Shown: positions 43,235 through 51,111 of the stretch, piece by piece
How the letters are laid out: each line of letters opens with the position of its first letter
Numbering within the stretch: the first letter of the stretch is position 1
Source of the DNA: Mycoplana rhizolycopersici
Lineage (GTDB): Bacteria; Pseudomonadota; Alphaproteobacteria; Rhizobiales; Rhizobiaceae
Length of the DNA: 64,000 nt
Assembly (NCBI RefSeq): GCF_013378445.1
Contig: NZ_JABXYK010000002.1
Location: forward strand, 124,001-188,000
Direction of reading: 5' to 3'
Made by a program: the position numbers and the translations under genes
Notes under the pieces: generated by a model
Told to the model about the DNA's origin: nothing
The model's database searches: none
What the model saw: only the letters and a program-made list of their open reading frames with translations

Positions 43235-43813
43235 TCAGTGTTGCAGGTCTTCCGCCGGATGTTCGGTCACGCGCGGCGCGCGCTCGGAAGGATCGCGCCC
43301 GATTTCTGCCTTCAGTGACACGAGATCGATGAAGTAGTCGGCCTGGCGGCGCAGGTCGTCGGCGATCATCGGCGGCTGGGTCGACATGGTCGAGACGACG
43401 GACACCTTCCGGCCGCGGCGCTGGAGGGCTTCGACGAGCGTGGTGAAATCGCCGTCGCCGGAAAAGATGACGAGATGATCCACCGTTTCGGACTGTTCCA
43501 TGGCGTCGATCGCCAGTTCGATGTCCATGTTGCCCTTGATCTTGCGGCGGCCGAGGGAGTCGGTGAATTCCTTGGCGGGCTTGGTGACGACCTTGTAGCC
43601 GTTGTAGTCCAGCCAGTCGATCAGCGGGCGGATGGAGGAATATTCCTGGTCTTCGATCAGTGCCGTGTAATAATAAGCGCGCAGAAGATAGCCTCGCTTC
43701 TGGAAGGCCTTCAACAGCTTGCGGTAGTCAATGTCGAATCCGAGTGTTCGCGACGCGGCATAAAGATTGGCGCCGTCGATGAAGAGTGCGATCTTTTCGC
43801 GGGGATCAAACAT
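43235..43813 (-). CDS. NYN domain (LabA/DUF88) protein
   Basis: A 192-residue protein of the PIN-like NYN nuclease superfamily. KIALFIDGANLYAASRTLGFDIDY supplies the first acidic residue and the Asn, IKGNMDIELAIDAM the second acidic cluster, and HLVIFSGDGDFTTLVEALQRRGRKV the third with SGDGDF. The end is the LRRQADYFIDL segment typical of LabA/DUF88. Members are predicted metal-dependent RNA nucleases. It lies between smpB and rpoZ, a place it holds in many rhizobial genomes, but on the opposite strand to both. Confidence 0.9.
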   Translation of the reverse strand: MFDPREKIALFIDGANLYAASRTLGFDIDYRKLLKAFQKRGYLLRAYYYTALIEDQEYSSIRPLIDWLDYNGYKVVTKPAKEFTDSLGRRKIKGNMDIELAIDAMEQSETVDHLVIFSGDGDFTTLVEALQRRGRKVSVVSTMSTQPPMIADDLRRQADYFIDLVSLKAEIGRDPSERAPRVTEHPAEDLQH

Positions 43814-44102
43814 TCAGCGATATCCTTTTGCCGAAAGCGCTTGAAAAATCTGTATGAATCCGATGCGTTGATGCGTACCCGGCTCAGAAACATTACAAAC
43901 GAATGATATACGCGATTTAGGGCAGGGCCTAGAAATTTCCAAGCAAACCTAGGTTGAATACAGTGAAATTCTTGGCAGACCGCTGCGGGAGGCGCGTCGG
44001 GCCTTCACGTGTTCTGTCGGCAAGGAAAAGCTTGAATTCCCGGCCCATTGATTGTATCGGGGCTTTAAAACTCCGGAAATTCTCGAGCGTAAAGGACAGG
44101 CA

Positions 44103-44504
44103 ATGGCCCGTGTCACCGTTGAAGACTGCATTGATAAGGTAGACAACCGCTTCGAGCTGGTTCTTCTCGCAAGCCACCGCGCGCGCCTCATTTCGCAGGG
44201 CGCATCGATCACCGTCGATCGCGACAACGACAAGAACCCCGTCGTCGCGCTGCGCGAGATTGCGGACGAGACGCTGTCGCCGGGCGACCTGAAGGAAGAC
44301 CTGATCCACTCGCTGCAGAAGCATGTCGAAGTGGACGAGCCCGAGCCCGATGCGGCCTCGCTCGTCACCGAGGAGGCAGGCTTCGTTCTCGCCGAGGAAG
44401 ACGAAGACCAGCCGGAAGTCGTCACCTTCGACCGTATGTCGGAGGAAGAACTGCTGGCCGGTATCGAGGGTCTTGTCCCGCCGGAGAAGAGCGACGATTA
44501 TTGA
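44103..44504 (+). CDS. rpoZ: RNA polymerase omega subunit
   Basis: A 133-residue protein. [31 protein letters not shown] and [24 protein letters not shown] are the conserved omega core (about residues 1-75) that wraps the beta' C-terminus. The remainder is an acidic alphaproteobacterial tail. An AAAGGACAGGCA leader precedes the ATG at 44103. Placed directly before the (p)ppGpp synthetase gene, as in many bacteria, but with a strong terminator between, so the two are probably not one operon. Confidence 0.97.
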   Translation: MARVTVEDCIDKVDNRFELVLLASHRARLISQGASITVDRDNDKNPVVALREIADETLSPGDLKEDLIHSLQKHVEVDEPEPDAASLVTEEAGFVLAEEDEDQPEVVTFDRMSEEELLAGIEGLVPPEKSDDY

Positions 44505-44539
44505 TGGCGCACGCGCCGTCGCATATATGAAAGCTGTGC

Positions 44540-44573
44540 AGTGCGCCGTCTTCTCGATCGGCGCACTTTTTCG
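44540..44573 (+). terminator. Rho-independent terminator of rpoZ
   Basis: AGTGCGCCG (44540-44548) pairs perfectly with CGGCGCACT (44559-44567) around a 10-base loop, followed by TTTTCG. It lies 35 bases after the rpoZ stop. Confidence 0.88.
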
Positions 44574-44686
44574 TTGCCCGCCTTTGTTCCGGAACGGTCC
44601 AGTCCGTCCGGCATGAGTCGTTTGAAGATATAACTGCGCTCATTTGCGCCCGGCCGGGCGCCCGGCGCAGTGGGAGCAGCCGCCGG

Positions 44687-46909
44687 ATGATGCGCCAATA
44701 TGAACTCGTCGAGCGGGTTCAGAAATACAAGCCCGATGCGAACGAGGCCCTGCTGAACAAGGCCTACGTCTATGCCATGCAGAAGCATGGGCAGCAGAAG
44801 AGGGCGAGCGGCGATCCCTATATCTCCCATCCGCTGGAAGTGGCGGCGATCCTCACCGAGATGCGGCTCGACGAGTCCACGATCGCGGTCGCCCTGCTGC
44901 ACGATACGATCGAGGACACGACGGCAACCCGCGCCGAGATCGACGAGCTGTTCGGCGAGGACATCGGCCGGCTGGTTGAAGGCCTGACCAAGATCAAGAA
45001 GCTCGATCTGGTATCCAAGAAGGCCAAGCAGGCGGAAAACCTGCGAAAGCTGCTACTGGCGATTTCCGACGACGTGCGTGTCCTCCTCGTCAAGCTGGCC
45101 GACAGGCTGCACAACATGCGCACGCTCGACCACATGACGGCCGAGAAGAGGGCGAGGATCTCCGAAGAGACGATGGACATCTATGCGCCGCTCGCCGGCC
45201 GCATGGGCATGCAGGACATGCGCGAGGAACTGGAAGACCTCGCCTTTCGGCATATCAATCCCGAGGCCTACGAGACGGTCACGCGCAAGCTGGCCGAGAT
45301 GTCGCAGCGCAACGAGGGCCTGATCCGCAAGATCGAGGCGGAACTGGGCGAGCTGCTGGTCGCGAACGGCCTTGCGACCGCGATCGTCAAGGGGCGGCAG
45401 AAGAAGCCCTATTCGGTCTTCCGCAAGATGCAGTCCAAATCGCTGTCCTTCGAGCAGTTGTCGGATGTCTATGCCTTCCGCATCCTCGTCGACGACGTGC
45501 CCTCCTGCTACCGCGCGCTCGGTATCGTCCACACGCGCTGGCGGGTCGTGCCGGGGCGTTTCAAGGATTATATCTCCACCCCGAAGCAGAACGACTATCA
45601 GTCGATCCACACCACGATCATCGGTCCGTCCCGCCAGCGCATCGAGTTGCAGATCCGCACGCGCCGCATGCACGAGATCGCCGAGTACGGTATCGCCGCC
45701 CATTCGCTTTACAAGGACAAGGAGCCGGCGCCCAACGGCGAGAAGGCCGCTCCCTCCAATGCCTATGCGATGCTGCGGCGCACGATCGAATCGCTGGCCG
45801 AAGGCGACAATCCCGAGGAGTTCCTCGAGCATACGAAGCTGGAGCTTTTTCAGGATCAGGTGTTCTGCTTCACTCCGAAGGGGCAGCTGATCGCCCTGCC
45901 GCGCGGGGCGACGCCGATCGATTTCGCCTATGCGGTCCACACCAACATCGGCGACACCTGCGTCGGCGCCAAGATCAACGGCCGCATCATGCCGCTCGTC
46001 ACCCGCCTCAACAACGGCGACGAGGTCGAGATCATCCGCTCTGGCATCCAGGTGCCGCCGCCGGCCTGGGAAGAGATTGTCGTGACCGGCAAGGCGCGCG
46101 CCGCCATCCGGCGTGCGACGCGTGCTGCGGTGCGCAAGCAGTATGCCGGTCTCGGCTACCGCATCATCGAGCGCACCTTCGACCGTGCCGGGAAGTCGTT
46201 TTCGCGCGATGCACTGAAGCCGGTTCTGCACCGGCTCGGCCAGAAGGAGGTCGAGGATGCGATCGCAGCCGTCGGCCGCGGCGAGCTTTCCTCGCTCGAC
46301 GTGCTGCGCGCCGTGCACCCGGACCACCAGGATGAGCGTGTCACCGTGAAGCCCAATCAGGAGGAGGGCTGGTTCCCGATGCGCAGCGCCTCCGGCATGG
46401 TCTTCAAGCTGCCCGGCAAGTCCAAGGCGCAGCTGGACGCGATGATGGCCGCTGGCCCCGAGGCGCTGCCCATCCGTGGGCTCTCCGGCAATGCCGAGGT
46501 CCATTTCTCCGCAGGCGGCGCCGTGCCGGGGGATCGCATCGTCGGCATCATGGAGCGGGACAAGGGCATCACCATCTACCCGATCCAGTCGCCCGCGCTT
46601 CAGAAGTTCGACGACGAACCGGAGCGCTGGATCGACGTGCGCTGGGATCTGGACGAGGCGAACAATACCCGCTTCATGGCCCGCATCGTGCTCAACGAGC
46701 TGAACGAGCCGGGCTCCCTGGCGGAGGTGACCCAGGTGCTGGCGACCGGCGACGTGAATATTCGCTCGCTGACGATGAACCGCGTGGCCGCCGATTTCAC
46801 CGAAGTCCAGATGGACCTGGAAGTCTGGGACCTGCGCCAGCTGAACCAGATCATCGGCCAGCTCAAGGAACTGAACTGCGTTTCCACGGTCAGCCGCGTC
46901 TTTACCTGA
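44687..46909 (+). CDS. rsh: Bifunctional (p)ppGpp synthetase/hydrolase
   Basis: A 740-residue RelA/SpoT homologue with all domains. HD hydrolase, about residues 25-190, with YISHPLEVA and ALLHDTIEDT (HD pair at about 72-73). Synthetase, about residues 230-350, with KPYSVFRKM and RFKDYISTPKQNDYQSIHTT. TGS domain, about 385-450 (FCFTPKGQLIALPRGATPIDFAYAVH). Linker with DVRWDLDE, and a C-terminal ACT domain (about 660-740; IVLNELNEPGSLAEVTQVLA). The intact HD and synthetase motifs point to both activities, as in the single Rsh of rhizobia that drives the stringent response. The start at 44687 is the family start MMRQYELVERV. Confidence 0.95.
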   Translation: MMRQYELVERVQKYKPDANEALLNKAYVYAMQKHGQQKRASGDPYISHPLEVAAILTEMRLDESTIAVALLHDTIEDTTATRAEIDELFGEDIGRLVEGLTKIKKLDLVSKKAKQAENLRKLLLAISDDVRVLLVKLADRLHNMRTLDHMTAEKRARISEETMDIYAPLAGRMGMQDMREELEDLAFRHINPEAYETVTRKLAEMSQRNEGLIRKIEAELGELLVANGLATAIVKGRQKKPYSVFRKMQSKSLSFEQLSDVYAFRILVDDVPSCYRALGIVHTRWRVVPGRFKDYISTPKQNDYQSIHTTIIGPSRQRIELQIRTRRMHEIAEYGIAAHSLYKDKEPAPNGEKAAPSNAYAMLRRTIESLAEGDNPEEFLEHTKLELFQDQVFCFTPKGQLIALPRGATPIDFAYAVHTNIGDTCVGAKINGRIMPLVTRLNNGDEVEIIRSGIQVPPPAWEEIVVTGKARAAIRRATRAAVRKQYAGLGYRIIERTFDRAGKSFSRDALKPVLHRLGQKEVEDAIAAVGRGELSSLDVLRAVHPDHQDERVTVKPNQEEGWFPMRSASGMVFKLPGKSKAQLDAMMAAGPEALPIRGLSGNAEVHFSAGGAVPGDRIVGIMERDKGITIYPIQSPALQKFDDEPERWIDVRWDLDEANNTRFMARIVLNELNEPGSLAEVTQVLATGDVNIRSLTMNRVAADFTEVQMDLEVWDLRQLNQIIGQLKELNCVSTVSRVFT

Positions 46910-46937
46910 GACGCTGCCGGGGTGCGTCCGGTCAAAG

Positions 46938-46957
46938 CCGCCCGATACCGGGCGGTT
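46938..46957 (+). terminator. Hairpin after rsh
   Basis: CCGCCCG (46938-46944) pairs with CGGGCGG (46949-46955) around ATAC, followed by TT. It lies 29 bases after the rsh stop. Confidence 0.55.
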
Positions 46958-47124
46958 CCATGCAGTTTTGCCGGCGCTTGCCCTGAAAAATGCACAAATG
47001 CCTATTTTTTGACCGGCGTGATATGCGTAAAGTGCATGGCTGAGGTACGTTAGTAACGCTGGTTGTTTGCTCGGATTTTACTATCTTTGTCCTCGGGAGG
47101 TCGAACCAGACAAGGGTTTAACCG

Positions 47125-47277
47125 ATGTTGAAGCAGATCAGAAATTTCACCCGCGCCCTGCGCGTACCAACCGCTGCCGAACGCGAGACAGCTTATCTGA
47201 ACGGCGCAATCGATCGCATCGATCTCGAATATCGCCAGCGTCAGATCGACCGCGGTCTGTTCCGCAAGCACTTCTAA
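47125..47277 (+). CDS. DUF3563 family small protein
   Basis: A 50-residue frame (ATG 47125, TAA 47275-47277). The translation reads MLKQIRNFTRALRVPTAAER, then ETAYLNGAIDRIDLEYRQRQ, ending IDRGLFRKHF. The PTAAExETAYLN...DRIDLExRQRQIDRGLF pattern is that of DUF3563, a short, probably helical protein widespread in rhizobia. A GGGAGG lies about 27 bases upstream and AAGGGTTTAACCG directly before the ATG. Function is unknown. It has its own promoter region and is separated from the next gene by about 105 bases. Confidence 0.85.
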   Translation: MLKQIRNFTRALRVPTAAERETAYLNGAIDRIDLEYRQRQIDRGLFRKHF

Positions 47278-47382
47278 GCAAAGATGCCGCCTTGTGGCGC
47301 AGCGAAACGCTTGCGCCACCTTGTGGCTCGTGGTGACGGACCGCCATTGAAAAGCCACCAAGCGATCGGCTATGTCTGAGCC

Positions 47383-47955
47383 ATGTTGTTCCGACGCCGC
47401 AAGCCTGCGACCTGGCGTGATCGGGTCCGAGAATTTTTCTGGCCCCGCAAGGGGTTGAGCCGGCCGTTCCGTTATCTTGGCAAGCGAATCCTGCGATTGT
47501 CGGCCACGCCTCACGCGATCGCCACCGGCGTCGCCGTCGGCACGTTAAGCGCGTTCACGCCCTTTCTCGGGCTTCATGTGATCCTTGCCGTCCTGGTGAG
47601 CTATGTGCTCGCGGGAAACCTGGTCGCCGCAGCCCTTGCGACCACGTTCGCCAATCCGCTGACGCTTCCCTTCATCTGGGCCGGTACGTTCAGGCTCGGG
47701 GAGTGGCTTCTGGGTCTGGCTTCGGAGCACAGCGGCGGGCCAATTGACCTGCGCCACCTTTTCGAACATCTGAAGTTTGCCGATCTGTGGGCGCCGGTGC
47801 TCAAGCCGATGCTCGTCGGATCATTCGTGCTCGGCTTGCCTGTCGCGGTTTTGGCGTATGGCGCGACGCTGATCGGCGTGCGGATCTTCCAGCGGCGGCG
47901 GTCGCAACGCCTGGTCGGGCAGAGCGATCGAGCATTGTCGCCGCCGACGGTTTGA
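47383..47955 (+). CDS. DUF2062 family membrane protein
   Basis: A 190-residue protein. A basic, aromatic N-terminus (RRRKPATWRDRVREFFWPRKG) is followed by the DUF2062 domain: TPHAIATGVAVGTLSAFTPFLGLHVILAVLVSYVLAGNLVAAALATTFANPLTLPFIW, with the conserved PFxGxH and NPxTxP motifs, then two more membrane segments. DUF2062 proteins are small inner-membrane proteins of unknown role. It lies in line with acpS, 43 bases upstream, and may be co-transcribed. Confidence 0.9.
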   Translation: MLFRRRKPATWRDRVREFFWPRKGLSRPFRYLGKRILRLSATPHAIATGVAVGTLSAFTPFLGLHVILAVLVSYVLAGNLVAAALATTFANPLTLPFIWAGTFRLGEWLLGLASEHSGGPIDLRHLFEHLKFADLWAPVLKPMLVGSFVLGLPVAVLAYGATLIGVRIFQRRRSQRLVGQSDRALSPPTV

Positions 47956-47998
47956 ATTCGGCCAGTTCCGCTTGGCTCGTTGGAAACAGGATTGAGAC

Positions 47999-48409
47999 AT
48001 GATCATCGGCATCGGCAGCGACCTCATCGATATCCGGCGTGTGGAAAAGTCGCTGGAGCGCTTCGGCGAACGCTTCACGCGGCGCTGCTTCACCGAGATC
48101 GAGCGCCGGAAGTCGGACGGCCGCAAGAATCGCGCCGCCTCCTATGCCAAGCGCTTCGCCGCCAAGGAGGCCTGTTCCAAGGCGCTGGGTACCGGCCTGG
48201 CGCAGGGCGTCTTCTGGAAGGACATGGGTGTCGTCAATCTTCCGGGTGGCAAGCCGACGATGAAGCTGACCGGCGGGGCGGGGGAGCGCCTGAAGGCGAT
48301 GACGCCGCCAGGGCACGAAGCACACATCCACATCACCATCACCGACGATTTCCCTCTGGCGCAGGCATTCGTCATCATCGAGGCGCTGCCCGTATCGCCG
48401 GCGCAGTAA
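47999..48409 (+). CDS. acpS: Holo-[acyl-carrier-protein] synthase
   Basis: A 136-residue phosphopantetheinyl transferase of the AcpS type. [32 protein letters not shown] contains the metal-binding Asp (GSDLID) and [16 protein letters not shown]-like sequence ([17 protein letters not shown]) the KEAxxKA motif with catalytic Glu and Lys. It transfers 4'-phosphopantetheine from CoA to acyl carrier protein. It stands just upstream of lepB-rnc-era, the usual rhizobial order, although pdxJ, often found before it, is absent. Confidence 0.96.
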   Translation: MIIGIGSDLIDIRRVEKSLERFGERFTRRCFTEIERRKSDGRKNRAASYAKRFAAKEACSKALGTGLAQGVFWKDMGVVNLPGGKPTMKLTGGAGERLKAMTPPGHEAHIHITITDDFPLAQAFVIIEALPVSPAQ

Positions 48410-48486
48410 GCGCGCCGCCAAGCGGCGCTTGCGGCATTTTCACGCCTGCGATTTCAATTCATTCGAACTTGCGCTAAGAGGGCGTC

Positions 48487-49257
48487 ATGGTTGCACAAGA
48501 GGACAAATCAGGCGTGACAGAGAAGACTAAGAAGGCTGAAAGCGGCCTGTGGGAAAACGTCAAGGTCATCATACAGGCGCTCCTGCTCGCGGTCGTCATT
48601 CGCACGGTCCTGTTTCAACCTTTCACCATCCCGTCCGGCTCGATGATGCCGACCCTGCTCGTCGGCGACTACCTGTTCGTCAACAAGTTTTCCTACGGCT
48701 ATTCGAAGTACTCGCTGCCCTTTTCGCCCGACCTGTTTTCGGGACGCATCTTCGCAAGCGAGCCGAAGCGCGGCGATATCGTCGTCTTCCGCTTTCCGCC
48801 GAACCCGGACATCGACTACATCAAGCGCGTCGTAGGCCTGCCCGGTGATCGCGTGCAGGTGCGCGACAGCGTCCTCTACATCAACGACAAACCGGTTCCG
48901 CGCCAGCCCGACGGCTTCTTCCGCGCAGACGGCCAGTACGACACCGGCGAGAACATCCCCCTCTTCCGCGAGACGTTCGACAACGGCGTGTCGTTCGACA
49001 CGCTGGATACCCGCATCGGCACCATCGGCGACAACACGCGCGAGTTCCTCGTTCCCGAGGGCCACTATTTCATGATGGGCGACAACCGCGACAATTCCGC
49101 TGACAGTCGCTTCGACGTGGGCTTCGTGCCTGCGGAGAACCTGATCGGCCGCGCCAGCCTCATCTTCTTCTCTCTCGGCAACGACACCGCTTTCCGCGAA
49201 ATCTGGAAGTGGCCCACCAACCTGCGCTGGGATCGCCTCTTCAAGGTCGTAGAATGA
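48487..49257 (+). CDS. lepB: Signal peptidase I
   Basis: A 256-residue type I signal peptidase. One N-terminal membrane anchor (VKVIIQALLLAVVIRTVLFQ, about residues 26-45) is followed by FTIPSGSMMPTLLVGDYLFVNKFSYG, with the nucleophilic Ser at about residue 52, and GDIVVFRFPPNPDIDYIKRVVGLPGDRV, with the general-base Lys at about 113. The C-terminal GHYFMMGDNRDNSADSR box is complete. It removes signal peptides of exported proteins on the periplasmic face. Its stop overlaps the rnc start (ATGA). Confidence 0.97.
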   Translation: MVAQEDKSGVTEKTKKAESGLWENVKVIIQALLLAVVIRTVLFQPFTIPSGSMMPTLLVGDYLFVNKFSYGYSKYSLPFSPDLFSGRIFASEPKRGDIVVFRFPPNPDIDYIKRVVGLPGDRVQVRDSVLYINDKPVPRQPDGFFRADGQYDTGENIPLFRETFDNGVSFDTLDTRIGTIGDNTREFLVPEGHYFMMGDNRDNSADSRFDVGFVPAENLIGRASLIFFSLGNDTAFREIWKWPTNLRWDRLFKVVE

Positions 49258-49967
49258 AATCGGCAAAGCCGTTGAACGAGGAAAATCGCGGCCGCCTCGA
49301 GGCCGCGATCGGATACGCCTTCACCAACAAGGAACGCCTCGACCGGGCGATCACCCATGCCAGTGCGCGCCCTGCCAAGGGAAGCAACTACGAACGGCTG
49401 GAGTTTCTCGGCGACCGCGTGCTGGGCCTGTGCGTTGCCGAAATGCTGTTCCAGACGTTCCGCGAGGCAAGCGAGGGCGAGCTTTCCGTGCGCCTGAACC
49501 AGCTTGTCAGCGCCGAGAGCTGCGCCAGCGTGTCCGACGATCTCGGCCTGCACCAGTTCATCCGCACCGGCTCCGACGTGAAGAAGCTCACGGGAAAGCC
49601 GATGATGAACGTGCGCGCCGACGTGGTCGAGGCGCTGATCGCCGCGATCTATCTCGACGGCGGCCTGGAGGCCGCGCGCGGCTTCATCCTGCGCAACTGG
49701 CAGAACCGCGCCAGGAGCGAACACGGCGGACGGCGTGACGCCAAGACCGAACTGCAGGAATGGGCACACGCCAACTTTGCCACGACGCCCGTCTATCGCA
49801 TCGATGACCGCTCCGGTCCGGATCACGATCCGCGCTTCACGGTGACGGTAGAGATTGCCGGCGTGGCACCCGCGACCGGAACGGAGCGTTCGAAGCGCGC
49901 GGCCGAACAGGTGGCTGCGACCAGGGTGCTGGAACGCGAGGGCGTCTGGCCGAAGCCTGCCGGTTGA
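49254..49967 (+). CDS. rnc: Ribonuclease III
   Basis: A 237-residue double-strand-specific RNase. The catalytic signature YERLEFLGDRVLGLCVAEMLF is intact, with a second acidic site in VRADVVEALIAAIYLDGGLEAA. The C-terminal dsRNA-binding domain spans about residues 160-230 (DAKTELQEWAHANFATTPVY, GTERSKRAAEQVAATRVLE). It processes rRNA precursors and regulatory duplexes. It is translationally coupled to lepB through an ATGA overlap and followed by era. Confidence 0.97.
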   Translation: MKSAKPLNEENRGRLEAAIGYAFTNKERLDRAITHASARPAKGSNYERLEFLGDRVLGLCVAEMLFQTFREASEGELSVRLNQLVSAESCASVSDDLGLHQFIRTGSDVKKLTGKPMMNVRADVVEALIAAIYLDGGLEAARGFILRNWQNRARSEHGGRRDAKTELQEWAHANFATTPVYRIDDRSGPDHDPRFTVTVEIAGVAPATGTERSKRAAEQVAATRVLEREGVWPKPAG

Positions 49968-50095
49968 GGTGGCCATAAGGCTGGCTGCCCGCCGGCGATG
50001 GACACGAAAAGAATACCGACCCGAAATGAATTGAGTGCCGCCGCGACCTGTGCGCATGATGCATGCCGGCGGCGCAGAAGAGAACGGACTTTGCC

Positions 50096-51025
50096 ATGAC
50101 AGAACAAGAAAACGAAGCCGTGGAAGCCGGCGCTCCCACCCACTCCGGCTTCGTCGCCCTGATCGGCGCCACCAATGCCGGCAAGTCGACGCTGGTCAAC
50201 CGGCTCGTTGGCGCCAAGGTCTCGATCGTCAGCCACAAGGTGCAGACGACGCGGGCGATCGTGCGCGGCATCGCCATCCACGACAACGCCCAGATCGTCT
50301 TCATGGACACGCCCGGCATTTTCAAGCCGCGCCGTCGGCTTGATCGCGCCATGGTCACGAGCGCCTGGGGCGGGGCCAAGGATGCCGACTTCATCATGTT
50401 CCTGATCGACAGCGAACGCGGCCTGAAGGGCGACGCCGAGACGATCCTGGAAGGACTGAAAGAGGTCCACCAGCCGAAAATCCTCGTGCTCAACAAGGTC
50501 GACCAGGTGTCGCCGGAGACGCTGCTGACGCTTGCGAAGGCTGCGAACGACGTCGTTCCCTTTGAGCGTACCTTCATGATCTCGGCACTGAACGGATCGG
50601 GCTGCGACGACGTCATGGACTATCTCGCCAAGGCCCTGCCGGAAGGCCCCTGGTACTATCCGGAAGACCAGATCTCCGACCTGCCGATGCGCCAGCTCGC
50701 AGCCGAGATCACCCGCGAGAAACTGTTCCTGCGCCTGCACCAGGAACTGCCCTATTCCTCTCATGTCGAGACGGAAAAGTGGGAGGAGCGCAAGGATGGT
50801 TCGGTACGCATCGAGCAGGTGATCTTCGTCGAGCGCGACAGCCAGAAGAAGATCGCGCTCGGCAAGAACGGCGAGGCGATCAAGGCGATCTCGATGGCTT
50901 CGCGCAAGGAACTGTCCGAGATCCTCGAACAGCCGGTTCATCTGTTCCTCTTCGTCAAGGTGCGCGAGAACTGGGGGGACGACCCCGAGCGCTTCCGCGA
51001 GATGGGGCTGGACTTCCCGCGCTGA
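50096..51025 (+). CDS. era: GTPase Era
   Basis: A 309-residue GTPase. G1 is IGATNAGKSTLVNRL, G2/switch region SHKVQTTRAIVRG, G3 DTPGIFKPRRRL and G4 LNKVD, with a SALNGSG G5. The C-terminal KH domain contains VIFVERDSQKKIALGKNGEAIKAISMASRKELSEIL, including the GxxG-like loop. Era binds 16S rRNA near its 3' end and assists 30S assembly. I start it at ATG 50096; an in-frame ATG at 50063 lacks a good ribosome site. recO, which often follows era, is found only 10.4 kb further on. Confidence 0.96.
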   Translation: MTEQENEAVEAGAPTHSGFVALIGATNAGKSTLVNRLVGAKVSIVSHKVQTTRAIVRGIAIHDNAQIVFMDTPGIFKPRRRLDRAMVTSAWGGAKDADFIMFLIDSERGLKGDAETILEGLKEVHQPKILVLNKVDQVSPETLLTLAKAANDVVPFERTFMISALNGSGCDDVMDYLAKALPEGPWYYPEDQISDLPMRQLAAEITREKLFLRLHQELPYSSHVETEKWEERKDGSVRIEQVIFVERDSQKKIALGKNGEAIKAISMASRKELSEILEQPVHLFLFVKVRENWGDDPERFREMGLDFPR

Positions 51026-51111
51026 GCTTGCCGCCGTCGCGCGGTCTCGGGGAGGGGCTGCGCGCGCTCGCCAGATTATGGAAGCCAGTTACGTCGCAGG
51101 TCGCAAGCCGC

